Source: Marinomonas lutimaris
GTDB lineage: Bacteria; Pseudomonadota; Gammaproteobacteria; Pseudomonadales; Marinomonadaceae
Length of the DNA: 64,000 bases
Direction of reading: 5' to 3'
Assembly (NCBI RefSeq): GCF_019426345.1
Contig: NZ_JAHLLW010000009.1
Coordinates: forward strand, 102,591 to 166,590
In this document: positions 44,734-53,602 of the stretch, one piece after another
How the letters are laid out: each line of letters begins with the position of its first letter
Numbering within the stretch: the stretch's first letter is position 1
Position numbers and translations under genes: made by a program
The notes under the pieces: generated by a model
What the model saw: only the letters and a program-made list of their open reading frames with translations
Database searches by the model: none
What the model was told of the DNA's origin: nothing

Positions 44734-45954
44734 ATGGATAAGTCGTTATCAGTAAAAAGTGAAGGAAAGGGGATTACTATTTCTCTTGGTCGGGGCCCTT
44801 ATCAGAATAATGGTGCGTCACCTTGGTATGCTTATATTGGGCTTGGTACGACTGCGCAACCGTTAAAGTTTTCCTTTGATACTGGCAGTAACTTTATTTG
44901 GGTGACTTCTAGCTTATGTGGATCGGACACTTGTCATCATTATGGAGGTAAAGAGTTTGTTTATGACAAATCAACGAGCTTTTCATGGATAAGTACGAAG
45001 CCGATTGATGTCGATTTTGGTCCATGGGGAAGTATGCAGGTACAGACGGGTAAGGATATTTTCACCTTAACGCCAGATATACTGGGCCAAATGGATAATG
45101 GCTTGGTGTCTGTGTCTTCGGACATATATTTAGCGCAATCTTATGAAGGCTCTCAGTTTGAAGAGCTTGATTGGGATGGCGGTATTGGTATCCCAAGCAC
45201 AACGGAATTATCAGATTCTCTTTCTATGTATCGATCTTTTCGAGCTATGGCACCGAGCAATAAAACTGAACCGACATCATTTCATTTCTTTCAGAGTTTG
45301 CTTGATCAAGGAGTGGTTAGTTCGAAATGCCCTTATGTTACATTTTTAACAGATATCGATAACAAGAGTGGTCAAGTGGAATTTGGGCAGCTGAATCAAG
45401 ATTACCGAGAGAACAGGGAGTATCTATTTTTGCCTTGGGATAAATACAATGCCCCTTATTTATGGACCAGCAGGATCACATCTTTATCTATTGGTGATAC
45501 TCAGGTTATTGCACCTGAATCAATTACTAGCACGCCATATTTTTTTGCTTTGGATACTGGCTCATCTCAGTTCAAAGGTGATTTGGATGTCATGACTACG
45601 CTTTACAACATAGCGACTAAAACAAAAGAAGATCTGGTGATTGAGATCGGAGAAACGGATTCTGGAAATATTGGAAAGTTGGTGGTTACCTCTGACATGT
45701 ACGATGTATTGATTGAGGCTGGTGGGAATAGAGGAGAAGTTATTGCGCAATTTCAACCAATGGAAAATGCTGATTATATCGCGTTGGTAGGTTCTGTATT
45801 GATGGATTATTTGTATACGGTGTATGAATTTAGAGTAGTTCAACGTGAAGGCGAGAATTGCATTATTCCTGTTGGCATGTGGATATTCAATAAAGAAAAG
45901 GGACCCAAAGTGATTGTGACAACTCAAAATAAGCCGGCACGTATTTTCAATTGA
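44734..45954 (+). CDS. Pepsin-family (A1) aspartic protease
   Basis: A 406-residue two-lobed aspartic protease with both catalytic motifs: FSFDTGSNFIWVTS (Asp49) and FFALDTGSSQFKG (Asp274). The N-lobe opening PWYAYIGLGTTAQPLKFSFDTGS is the pepsin pattern. The frame opens at 44656, but ATG 44734 is preferred because GGAGGA lies 4 bases before it. No signal peptide, propeptide or obvious disulfide pattern is visible, which agrees with what is known of bacterial pepsin homologues (shewasin type), thought to be cytoplasmic. Pepsin homologues are rare in bacteria. It is the first gene of a same-strand set with an avidin-like protein (55-base gap) and a phosphorelay. Confidence 0.9.
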   Translation: MDKSLSVKSEGKGITISLGRGPYQNNGASPWYAYIGLGTTAQPLKFSFDTGSNFIWVTSSLCGSDTCHHYGGKEFVYDKSTSFSWISTKPIDVDFGPWGSMQVQTGKDIFTLTPDILGQMDNGLVSVSSDIYLAQSYEGSQFEELDWDGGIGIPSTTELSDSLSMYRSFRAMAPSNKTEPTSFHFFQSLLDQGVVSSKCPYVTFLTDIDNKSGQVEFGQLNQDYRENREYLFLPWDKYNAPYLWTSRITSLSIGDTQVIAPESITSTPYFFALDTGSSQFKGDLDVMTTLYNIATKTKEDLVIEIGETDSGNIGKLVVTSDMYDVLIEAGGNRGEVIAQFQPMENADYIALVGSVLMDYLYTVYEFRVVQREGENCIIPVGMWIFNKEKGPKVIVTTQNKPARIFN

Positions 45955-46009
45955 TGTCTACCGATTTTAGCGAGTAGATAAAAATGTTTGAACCATAAAG
46001 GAGTAATGT

Positions 46010-46786
46010 ATGTCTTTGATGTTGAATGGCTCATGGGAAAATAGTTATGGCTCAACGATGACGTTAGAAGTCGATGAAGATGGTTTTATTTTTGGAGAGT
46101 ACGGATCTCATACTGGCTCTACCGGAACTTATCTTGTGATCGGATATTGTCGGCCAAGTAACCCGACTAACGCTGCTGGGCAACCATTAGTACTGTCTAT
46201 TTATTGGCGTTCAATTAGTGGTGAAGAACCTGACGAAGGCTCTCATTGGGTGTCTACTTACTGTGGTCAGCTTGATAGTGATGGCCAAATGACGGTAATG
46301 AATTCGTTGTTAACGACAACTAAATATCAAGCTTTTGTTCCAGGAGATTACATCAATAAGTTGATCTTCACGAAATACTCTAGCTCTAATGAAATCAAGA
46401 CAAAAAACATTGAATCGATAGCACAGGAAAAAACGAAATTTTCTAATTCTATTAATGGCGTTTGGGTAAACCAAGAAAAAAGTATTCAGCTAACGGTGTT
46501 TTTGCAGGATAAAGAATATGGTGTTGTCAACGGCTGGCTAGTATATGGAAGTGAACTAATAAGCATGCTTGGTTTCACAGATACCTTAGATAATAACAAT
46601 ATATTACAGAGCGTTAGCTTAAGTGGATATATGCTAAAGACATCTCAACCGATATCACTTATCGGTCGTATAAGCCAAGACTCTAATACTTTGATTCTTT
46701 CTCGTTGGTTGGCCAACTCCACAAATGCTGAGGTAGCCTACTTTCAGGCAAACTCTGAAAACTGGGAACTAACGAAAAAATCATAG
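46010..46786 (+). CDS. Avidin-like protein with possible second degenerate avidin domain
   Basis: A 258-residue protein. Residues 1-123 align with avidin/streptavidin: LNGSWENSYGSTMTLEV, GEYGSH, SIYWRSIS, then STYCGQLDSDGQMTVMNSLLTTT and INKLIFTK, matching the eight-strand pattern of GTWYNQLGSTF through TFTKV. Biotin contacts kept by my alignment are N11, S15, Y31, S33 and W66 (streptavidin N23, S27, Y43, S45, W79). Contacts changed are W92 (Y84), W108 (S99) and D128 (L118); W120 seems absent. Residues about 148-255 (INGVWVNQEKSIQLTV, then NGWLVYGSEL) look like a more diverged second copy. No signal peptide, which is unusual for avidins. Biotin affinity is uncertain. Confidence 0.7.
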   Translation: MSLMLNGSWENSYGSTMTLEVDEDGFIFGEYGSHTGSTGTYLVIGYCRPSNPTNAAGQPLVLSIYWRSISGEEPDEGSHWVSTYCGQLDSDGQMTVMNSLLTTTKYQAFVPGDYINKLIFTKYSSSNEIKTKNIESIAQEKTKFSNSINGVWVNQEKSIQLTVFLQDKEYGVVNGWLVYGSELISMLGFTDTLDNNNILQSVSLSGYMLKTSQPISLIGRISQDSNTLILSRWLANSTNAEVAYFQANSENWELTKKS

Positions 46787-46818
46787 TTGAGTCATGATCA
46801 AATTGTGAGGGAAAACAA

Positions 46819-49227
46819 ATGAGCTTAGGTAATGCATTCAATAAAGAAGAGCATGATCAAACTATAATCGATTGTTTTCTACAAATGTGGCGTTATTCAG
46901 CCGATTTGATGTTTATTATGGCCGTAGAAGATGGTGATGAGTTTTCTTTATACGATAATAATCCAGCGTCTAAAGCCGTAATGGGTCTTGAAAAGGGAGC
47001 AGAGATACATCGTCTTAACTTACGAGTGCAGTTTGGTGATGAAATGGCAGAGCAAGTTTATTCCACCTATCGTCAAGTATTGCAAGGTGGAAAACCTGTT
47101 TCTATTGAACAAGCTGGTATGCGAGGTGACGGTAGTCAGATTTATTTTGATACCTTGTTTGTCCCTATTTTTGATGCATTAGGTAAGCCTATCTTTGTCT
47201 GTGGCGTGAGTCGCGATATTACAAAAATAAAAGAAGCAGAAATCGTTGCATTAAAAGCCAATGAAAAGCTGTTTGAGTACAGCACAGCACTAGAGACGAT
47301 CAATCAAGATCTGGACCACAAGGTACAAGAACGAACCAAAGAGTTAGAAAGTGCGAAACGTACGGTAGAAGATGCATTGGAAGCCAAATCTTCATTTGTT
47401 GCCAGAATGAGTCATGAAATACGCACTCCTATTAATGCGGTGATTGGATTAAGTCATCTAAGTTTGAAAACCTCTTTAAGTAATGAGCAAAAAGACTATA
47501 TCAATACCATTTTATCTTCTGGTGAAACCCTGCTTAGTCTGGTGAATGATGTGCTAGATTTTTCGAAGATCGAGGCGGGTAAAATGTCCATAGAAGCGGT
47601 GCCTTTTTCTCCAAAGTCGATTGTTCAGCATGCTGTCAATATGAACTCAATCAAAGCCGAAGAAAAAAAGCTAGCGGTAACAGTCGATATTTCTCCATCA
47701 CTACCACCTACCCTTTTGGGTGACCCGCTACGTATACAGCAAGTGCTGATTAATCTTGTGACCAACGCAGTCAAATTTACCGAGCGTGGCGGCATATGTG
47801 TGCGAATGTATACAGATGAAAGTAATGATAAAGGTGTTTTGCTCAGATGTGATGTGATTGATACTGGTATAGGCATATCTAAAGCGCATGCCGAGCAACT
47901 CTTTCAATCTTTTCAGCAGGCTGACGACAGCATTACCCGTCAGTTTGGTGGAACGGGTTTGGGTTTAACTATCTCTCGCCAACTTTGTGAACTGATGGGT
48001 GGTGATATTTGGGTGCATAGTGAATTAGGGCAAGGTTCTACGTTTAGTTTTACTTTACCTCTTAATATTGCATCGAATATATCTATTCAAGAAGAAGGAA
48101 TGGCTAGTAATGAAATAGTTAAGGTGTTTATCAACGAAGAAATAGAAGGGGTGGGGGATGAAAAGCTATTTTACGGAAATGGAAAAATTCCGGACTTATC
48201 GCAGTATTATGTTTTATTAGCAGAAGATAACTTAATAAATCAGAAGGTTGTTTTAGGCTATTTAGGTGATACCGCTATAAATGTAGATGTGGTTGAAAAT
48301 GGTAAAGAGGCTATTTATAAATTAAATAATAAAAAATATGATTTGGTGTTGATGGATATTCAAATGCCAGTCATGGATGGTTTAGCGGCGGCTAGAAGCA
48401 TTAGACAGTCTTCTGTATATGGCAATATTCCGATAATTGCCATGACGGCTCATGTCTCAGATGAGGCAAGAAAACAGTCTGCTCAAGCAGGTATGAACGC
48501 ACATTTAGATAAGCCAATTCAAAAGTCAGAGTTATACAAAACGTTACAAAAACATCTCGACGGGAAAAACACACATAACTCTTTACAAACTCATGATTTT
48601 TTCGTTTCTGGCCATTACTCTTCTTATGACGCGGTATTGTCTAAGCTGTCATCAATAGATACATTATCTATCAAAGAGGCTATTCAAAGTCTTAATGGAA
48701 AAACAAGTTTATACCTTGAAATTGCAACGGCATTTTATACTAAATACAAGGTGTTTTCTTTGCGTGATTTTGTAGGTAGTGATTTATCGAATGTGCTTCA
48801 TTCACTAAAATCAAACTCGGCTTATATAGGAGCATTCGAATTATCCTCTTATTGTACTGAGTTAGAAGATGCTATTAAACATAAAGCGCCAGACTTACAT
48901 TTTATAAATCGTCTTGAATCGATGGTTAATGATTTGGTTGATTCATTGCAAAACATATTAATGCCGTACTCTTCTCTTGTTGAATATAGTGAGGATGCTA
49001 ATGGGTTTAGTAAAAAAGATTTGGTAATCAAACTGAAAACTATTGTTCCTTTGTTAAAGAAATCAGACTTTTTTGTAGAAAATCATTTTAGTTTATTACG
49101 CAAAACAGTTAGGGGGACCAAATATACGTTAGATATCGAAAACTTAATTTTCGATATAAAAAATATTGAGTTTGAGATTGCTGCTGTAAAAGCATCTCAG
49201 CTTATTTTGGAACTTCAAGGCGATTAA
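46819..49227 (+). CDS. Hybrid sensor histidine kinase, PAS-HisKA-HATPase-REC-Hpt
   Basis: An 802-residue soluble hybrid kinase with no membrane segments. A PAS domain (about 20-140, ending VCGVSRDITKIKEAE) leads through a coiled coil (about 140-190) to HisKA with MSHEIRTPINAVIGL (H199), then HATPase motifs (NAVKFT, DTGIGIS, FGGTGLGLTIS). A receiver has VLMDIQMPVMDG (D513). A C-terminal Hpt-like domain (about 620-720) has VLHSLKSNSAYIGA (H661), then a helical tail. It is thus a complete internal phosphorelay that can hand phosphate on to a separate receiver, most likely the REC-GGDEF protein encoded 5 bases downstream. It starts 32 bases after the avidin-like gene with a GAGGG ribosome site. 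Confidence 0.93.
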   Translation: MSLGNAFNKEEHDQTIIDCFLQMWRYSADLMFIMAVEDGDEFSLYDNNPASKAVMGLEKGAEIHRLNLRVQFGDEMAEQVYSTYRQVLQGGKPVSIEQAGMRGDGSQIYFDTLFVPIFDALGKPIFVCGVSRDITKIKEAEIVALKANEKLFEYSTALETINQDLDHKVQERTKELESAKRTVEDALEAKSSFVARMSHEIRTPINAVIGLSHLSLKTSLSNEQKDYINTILSSGETLLSLVNDVLDFSKIEAGKMSIEAVPFSPKSIVQHAVNMNSIKAEEKKLAVTVDISPSLPPTLLGDPLRIQQVLINLVTNAVKFTERGGICVRMYTDESNDKGVLLRCDVIDTGIGISKAHAEQLFQSFQQADDSITRQFGGTGLGLTISRQLCELMGGDIWVHSELGQGSTFSFTLPLNIASNISIQEEGMASNEIVKVFINEEIEGVGDEKLFYGNGKIPDLSQYYVLLAEDNLINQKVVLGYLGDTAINVDVVENGKEAIYKLNNKKYDLVLMDIQMPVMDGLAAARSIRQSSVYGNIPIIAMTAHVSDEARKQSAQAGMNAHLDKPIQKSELYKTLQKHLDGKNTHNSLQTHDFFVSGHYSSYDAVLSKLSSIDTLSIKEAIQSLNGKTSLYLEIATAFYTKYKVFSLRDFVGSDLSNVLHSLKSNSAYIGAFELSSYCTELEDAIKHKAPDLHFINRLESMVNDLVDSLQNILMPYSSLVEYSEDANGFSKKDLVIKLKTIVPLLKKSDFFVENHFSLLRKTVRGTKYTLDIENLIFDIKNIEFEIAAVKASQLILELQGD

Positions 49228-49232
49228 AGACG

Positions 49233-50159
49233 ATGACAGAAGAGCAAAGCATTTTAGTCATTGATGACGAAAAAATTAATCTGAAAATAATCAGCGATAT
49301 GCTTAACGATGATGTTGTCGTTATGCTTGCAAAAAGTGGCGAGCAGGGTATCAGAAAAGCCATTGAATATCAGCCTGATTTGATTTTATTAGATGTGGTA
49401 ATGCCTGAAATGGATGGCTTTGAAACCATGGCTCGTCTTCGCCATGATGCGCGTACAAGTGCTATTCCTGTGATTTTTATTACCGCCTTAAATGATTCGA
49501 GTCATGAAGAAAAAGCGTTATTAATGGGGGCCAGTGATTACATTCAAAAACCATTGCACACGAATATAGTTCAGGCTCGTGTGCGTCTTCATTTGCAGCT
49601 TGCGAAACAGCGTAAAATGTTAGAAAAATTAGCCAATATTGATCCTTTAACATCGCTTGCCAATCGTCGTAAATATCAAGATGTTCTTGAACAAGAATGG
49701 CAAAGAGCCATGGCCCATCAAGCCTGCCTTTCTTTATTAGTGATTGATATCGACAATTTCAAACAGTATAACGATTGTTATGGGCACGCCACAGGTGACA
49801 AGGTGCTTCAGCAAGTGGCTACAGTATTAGCCAACCAAGTTGTAGATAAAGGTCTTGTAGCGCGGTATGGTGGTGAAGAATTTGTGGTTTTGTTGCCTGA
49901 TCATTCTCAAGAAGAGTCAATTGAAGTGGCCCGTCGTTGTATGCAAGGTGTCGAGGCGCTGAACTTGGCTTACAGTCATGAAGACTTTAGTGGCAAAGTA
50001 ACGGTCAGTGTTGGGGGCGCTACAAAATCGCCTAGCCAAAAATGTCGCAGCGAGGACTTTTTTAATGCTGCAGATGATATGCTTGGACTTGCTAAAAAAA
50101 GCGGTAAAAATAAAATATTATGGAACTTACCGAGTAACCTACACGCAGTTGTTGAGTGA
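49233..50159 (+). CDS. Response regulator diguanylate cyclase (REC-GGDEF)
   Basis: A 308-residue two-domain protein. The receiver (about 5-120) has acidic pocket IDDE, phospho-acceptor D54 in LLDVVMPEMDG and the lysine of YIQKP. The GGDEF domain (about 130-300) has DPLTSLANRR and active motif RYGGEEF (GGEEF 213-217), so it should make cyclic di-GMP. The usual inhibitory RxxD just before the active motif is not present (the stretch reads QVVDKGLVAR), so product feedback through the I-site may be weak. The 5-base gap from the hybrid kinase gene makes the pair very likely partners. Confidence 0.94.
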   Translation: MTEEQSILVIDDEKINLKIISDMLNDDVVVMLAKSGEQGIRKAIEYQPDLILLDVVMPEMDGFETMARLRHDARTSAIPVIFITALNDSSHEEKALLMGASDYIQKPLHTNIVQARVRLHLQLAKQRKMLEKLANIDPLTSLANRRKYQDVLEQEWQRAMAHQACLSLLVIDIDNFKQYNDCYGHATGDKVLQQVATVLANQVVDKGLVARYGGEEFVVLLPDHSQEESIEVARRCMQGVEALNLAYSHEDFSGKVTVSVGGATKSPSQKCRSEDFFNAADDMLGLAKKSGKNKILWNLPSNLHAVVE

Positions 50160-50203
50160 TATTTTTTTAAATCACTCTAAAAGAAGGTTTGACAGATAAC
50201 ACA

Positions 50204-51526
50204 ATGAACAAGGTTAATAATTCATACGGCTTAGAGATGCATCCATTACGAGATGCGCTGTATGCAGAGCTGCATTCACGTCCTTTTCAGGTGCTTCCTA
50301 GTCCAGCTAGAATCAGTTATCTCGCAGTAATTGTTGGAGCAGATCAAAAACAAGCAGAGTTCGAACATTTCTGTTTACTATACAATCATTTTAATGGTAC
50401 GCCGCCTGAAAATGACAGTGTGTGTTTTGAGGTAGATTTTGGTCATTTTAAGGTTCGCCGCGATAAGCACCTTGAATTTATCTCTTACATGATTATCCAC
50501 ACTCAGGTCGATACGGAGCTGGGTTTTTTTGATCAAAATGCCTTGGCTTATTTACCGCTTGAGTGGTTATCAAGCATGCCTGGCATTACCATTGCCGCTT
50601 TTCATGTGTCGGTTGAAGATGCCCGAACTATTCCTGAACCAGATCTGGCCCTTGTTAAAAGCCACTTTGAAGGTATGCGTTTAGTCGGTAGTCGACCTCA
50701 AAATGGTGATGCTCAAGTTTGGACCACTTTTCAGCTGCACAGTGATGGCTGTGGGCGCTTTTTGATTTACAACAAGCGTATGAGTGATAGTCAACTGGGC
50801 CGCATGGTTCAGCGCGTAGTCGAGATTGAAACCTACCGTTTGATGGCGTTATTGGCATTGCCCATGGCACGTAAGTACAACGCAGAACTGGTTGCGATGG
50901 ACGAAGAGTTGGCTCAAACCACCGCCAGCTTGTCAGATGCAACAGAGCCACTTGATGAACAAGCCCTGTTGAGTGAGTTAATCGATATGGCTGCTTGGGT
51001 TGAAGCGACTCGCTCTAAAACGTCTTTTCGATTCAGTGCCACAAGGGCGTATCATGAGTTGGTTTTAAAGCGTTTAAATGAGCTAAAAGAAGACGAAGTA
51101 TCGGGGCATTTAACCATTACCGAATTTATGACTCGTCGTTTAACACCCGCAGTGAGAACCTGTAATACAGCAGGCAATCATTTAGAAAGCCTTTCTACTC
51201 GTATCGACAGAGTGTCGGATATGATGCGTACTCAAGTGGAAATGTCGATTCAATCTCAGAATCAACAATTGCTCACTTCGATGGATCGTCGTTCAAAAAT
51301 TCAACTTGCTATGCAACATACTGTTGAAGGCTTGTCTGTTGCAGCGATTAGTTACTACAGCGTAGGGTTATTGAAGTTTTTGATCGAAGCCGTGTACGAC
51401 AAAGGCGTGAGTTTTGATAAAAGCCTAGTTATTGGTTTGTCGGTGCCTCTTGTTGTTGGCAGTGTCTGGTTAGCGACTCGAAAAATACATAAACGCTTTT
51501 TGTTGTTGGCTAAGGCGAAAGAATAA
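50204..51526 (+). CDS. DUF3422 family inner-membrane protein
   Basis: A roughly 440-residue protein that begins MHPLRDALYAELHSRPFQVLPSPAR after a short lead, the recognisable DUF3422 opening. Most of the chain is soluble and helical, with coiled-coil-like stretches (about 290-360), and two hydrophobic segments lie near the C-terminus (about 375-395 and 408-430), so it is likely anchored in the inner membrane. Function unknown. ATG 50204 is chosen over TTG 50189, which lies too close to the AAGAAGG site. It follows the diguanylate cyclase gene by 44 bases and may share its transcript or be independent. Confidence 0.85.
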   Translation: MNKVNNSYGLEMHPLRDALYAELHSRPFQVLPSPARISYLAVIVGADQKQAEFEHFCLLYNHFNGTPPENDSVCFEVDFGHFKVRRDKHLEFISYMIIHTQVDTELGFFDQNALAYLPLEWLSSMPGITIAAFHVSVEDARTIPEPDLALVKSHFEGMRLVGSRPQNGDAQVWTTFQLHSDGCGRFLIYNKRMSDSQLGRMVQRVVEIETYRLMALLALPMARKYNAELVAMDEELAQTTASLSDATEPLDEQALLSELIDMAAWVEATRSKTSFRFSATRAYHELVLKRLNELKEDEVSGHLTITEFMTRRLTPAVRTCNTAGNHLESLSTRIDRVSDMMRTQVEMSIQSQNQQLLTSMDRRSKIQLAMQHTVEGLSVAAISYYSVGLLKFLIEAVYDKGVSFDKSLVIGLSVPLVVGSVWLATRKIHKRFLLLAKAKE

Positions 51527-51558
51527 AAGTAGTCGTCGTTGTTTTTTTAACACACATA

Positions 51559-51597
51559 AAAAAAGGCTTTCTGTTGTTACCGTAGAAAGCCTTTTTT
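51559..51597. terminator. Bidirectional terminator after DUF3422 gene
   Basis: A 14-bp stem (AAAAAAGGCTTTCT with AGAAAGCCTTTTTT) at 51559-51572/51584-51597, with loop of 11 bases. It separates the plus-strand DUF3422 gene from the converging GntR regulator gene. Confidence 0.93.
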
Positions 51598-51627
51598 GTG
51601 ATTAGAGATTTGTTTCTAAAGACTTTA

Positions 51628-52383
51628 TCAAACCGTATTATGTATCTCTGCAACGAAGTCGTAAGAATCCCCAGGAAACCATGAACGCGTAAATTCAATG
51701 GGCGTGCCATCTTGCGTTACAGCGGTACGTTCAATGTAAAGCACAGCGCTAAGTTCTGGGATGTCGAGCAGTTGAGCTCGTTGCTCATCAATGCTAATGG
51801 CACGAAGGCGCTGAAAAGCGCGAACAGGGCGACAACCTTGTTGCTCTAGTAAATCGTACAGTGATCCTTCCATCGCAAAAGGGTTGAGAATGTAATTACT
51901 TGGAATCGTCGCTAATTCGAGCGCCATGGGTTTACCATCGGCATAACGCAAACGATAAAAGCGCACAACCTCTTGTTCTGCTGACAGCTTAAGGGCTTTG
52001 CATTCATCTGTATGAGGCATTCCCAAAGAGCGATCTAGCCATTTGGACGTAATGGCTTTACCACGTGCTTTCATGACTTCGGTAAAGCTACGCAGGTGAT
52101 TCAGAGGCTGCTCAACTCGCTCGCTGACGAAGGTTCCTGCACCTTGGCGTTGCGTCAATACATCTTCTTTTACTAACTCATCGATAGCTCGACGTACAGT
52201 GACGCGTGAAACATCTAAATATTTGGCCAGATCACGTTCTGGCGGAAGTGTATCTCCACCAAGCACTCGGCCTGCAGAAATAGACGCTAAAATGGCTTTT
52301 TTTACCTGTATATAAAGAGGAATGCCTTTTTCTCTCAGTGCTTGAGCCGCGCCAAATAATTCATTAACCCGATTTTGATTCAT
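51628..52383 (-). CDS. GntR/HutC-family repressor, likely NagR-type
   Basis: A 251-residue regulator. The winged helix-turn-helix (about 20-88) has LPPERDLAKYLDVSRVTVRRAIDEL and LTQRQGAGTFVSE. The HutC/UTRA effector domain (about 105-245) has HLRSFTEVMKARG, VRFYRLRYADGKPMALE and YIERTAVTQDGTPIEFTRSWF, as in NagR, DasR and YvoA, which sense amino-sugar phosphates. It is last on the minus strand after the sugar ABC importer genes and near nagBKA, so control of this locus by GlcN-6-P or GlcNAc-6-P is likely. A palindromic candidate operator is at 56888-56911. Confidence 0.88.
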   Translation of the reverse strand: MNQNRVNELFGAAQALREKGIPLYIQVKKAILASISAGRVLGGDTLPPERDLAKYLDVSRVTVRRAIDELVKEDVLTQRQGAGTFVSERVEQPLNHLRSFTEVMKARGKAITSKWLDRSLGMPHTDECKALKLSAEQEVVRFYRLRYADGKPMALELATIPSNYILNPFAMEGSLYDLLEQQGCRPVRAFQRLRAISIDEQRAQLLDIPELSAVLYIERTAVTQDGTPIEFTRSWFPGDSYDFVAEIHNTV

Positions 52384-52452
52384 ATCAGTGTCCTGAACGG
52401 GAAGGGGCTCCCGTATTCGTACTTGTTTTTCTAAGAGCTAAGTATGTCAGCT

Positions 52453-53568
52453 CTAAAGGGGGATAGCCGCTGACGTATGCGCGTTGACCCTTGTTAAGGC
52501 GTTGCCTTGGTGATCAAATAAATACAAGCGATTAGGTTGAATGCCAAAGGTGATCTGGTCGCCAGCTTGGTGTTGGTTGTCGCCATCCACCTTAAGCACT
52601 ATTTCACCTTCTTGCCCAATATCGACATACAAATAGGACAACTCACCAAGGTGTTCAATCAGAGTGACTTTGCCTTCTACCATGTTGCTTTCGCAGTTGA
52701 GCGCCATATGTTCTGGTCGCATGCCTAGTTGTACTATATCGCCCTGCTTCAAAGACGAAGAATCGACTGAGGCTTGAATAACGCGGCCAGATTCTAGCAC
52801 AAGTTGCGTGTTTTCAGGGGCAGATTGACTGATCTTCGCTTTTAAAAAGTTCATTTTTGGTGAGCCAATGAAACCAGCGACAAATTGTGTTTTCGGATGG
52901 TGGTACAAATCCAGCGGTGCGCCAACTTGTTCGACACGTCCTTTGTTCATGACCACGATTTTATCGCCCAGTGTCATGGCTTCTACTTGATCGTGAGTCA
53001 CATAAACCACCGTGGCTTTTAGTTCCTGATGAAGCTTGCCAAGCTCAACACGAGTTTGAACTCGTAGTGAGGCGTCTAAGTTAGATAAAGGCTCATCGAA
53101 TAAGAATACTTTTGGGTCACGAACAATGGCACGGCCGATGGCGACACGCTGACGTTGGCCACCAGACAGCTCTCGCGGCAATCGCTCCAATAAATGATCA
53201 ATCTTTAGCTTCTTCGCCGCTTCCATAACCTTGTTGTTCACAAATGCTTTGTCTTTTCCTGAGATTTTTAAGCCAAATGCCATGTTTTTAAACACGTTCA
53301 TATGAGGGTACAAAGCATAAGATTGAAACACCATAGCGATGCCGCGCTTAGCAGGAGAGCGTCCATTGACGCGCTCTTCATCGATATATAAGTCGCCTTC
53401 GGTGATGTCTTCCAATCCAGACAGCAAACGCAATAAGGTTGATTTGCCACAACCAGATTCGCCAATCAACACGACAAACTCGCCGTCTTTGATATCAAGA
53501 TCGATGCCATGCAGTACGTCCACATCGCCAAAGCGTTTTTTAATATCGTTTAGTTTTACACTAGCCAT
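52453..53568 (-). CDS. Sugar ABC importer ATPase (MalK/UgpC/MsmX family)
   Basis: A 371-residue ATPase with Walker A GESGCGKST, signature LSGGQRQRVAIGRA, Walker B VFLFDEPLSNLDA and the C-terminal OB-type regulatory domain (about 240-370; LGMRPEHM). The length matches MalK/UgpC. The frame extends upstream to 53583, but ATG 53568 follows GGAGG and begins the conserved MASVKLNDIKKRFG. Last of the four importer genes; the minus-strand order is binding protein, permease, permease, ATPase. Confidence 0.94.
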   Translation of the reverse strand: MASVKLNDIKKRFGDVDVLHGIDLDIKDGEFVVLIGESGCGKSTLLRLLSGLEDITEGDLYIDEERVNGRSPAKRGIAMVFQSYALYPHMNVFKNMAFGLKISGKDKAFVNNKVMEAAKKLKIDHLLERLPRELSGGQRQRVAIGRAIVRDPKVFLFDEPLSNLDASLRVQTRVELGKLHQELKATVVYVTHDQVEAMTLGDKIVVMNKGRVEQVGAPLDLYHHPKTQFVAGFIGSPKMNFLKAKISQSAPENTQLVLESGRVIQASVDSSSLKQGDIVQLGMRPEHMALNCESNMVEGKVTLIEHLGELSYLYVDIGQEGEIVLKVDGDNQHQAGDQITFGIQPNRLYLFDHQGNALTRVNAHTSAAIPL

Positions 53569-53602
53569 GAAATAAACCTCCAACGGTCAAAGATATAAAC
53601 TA

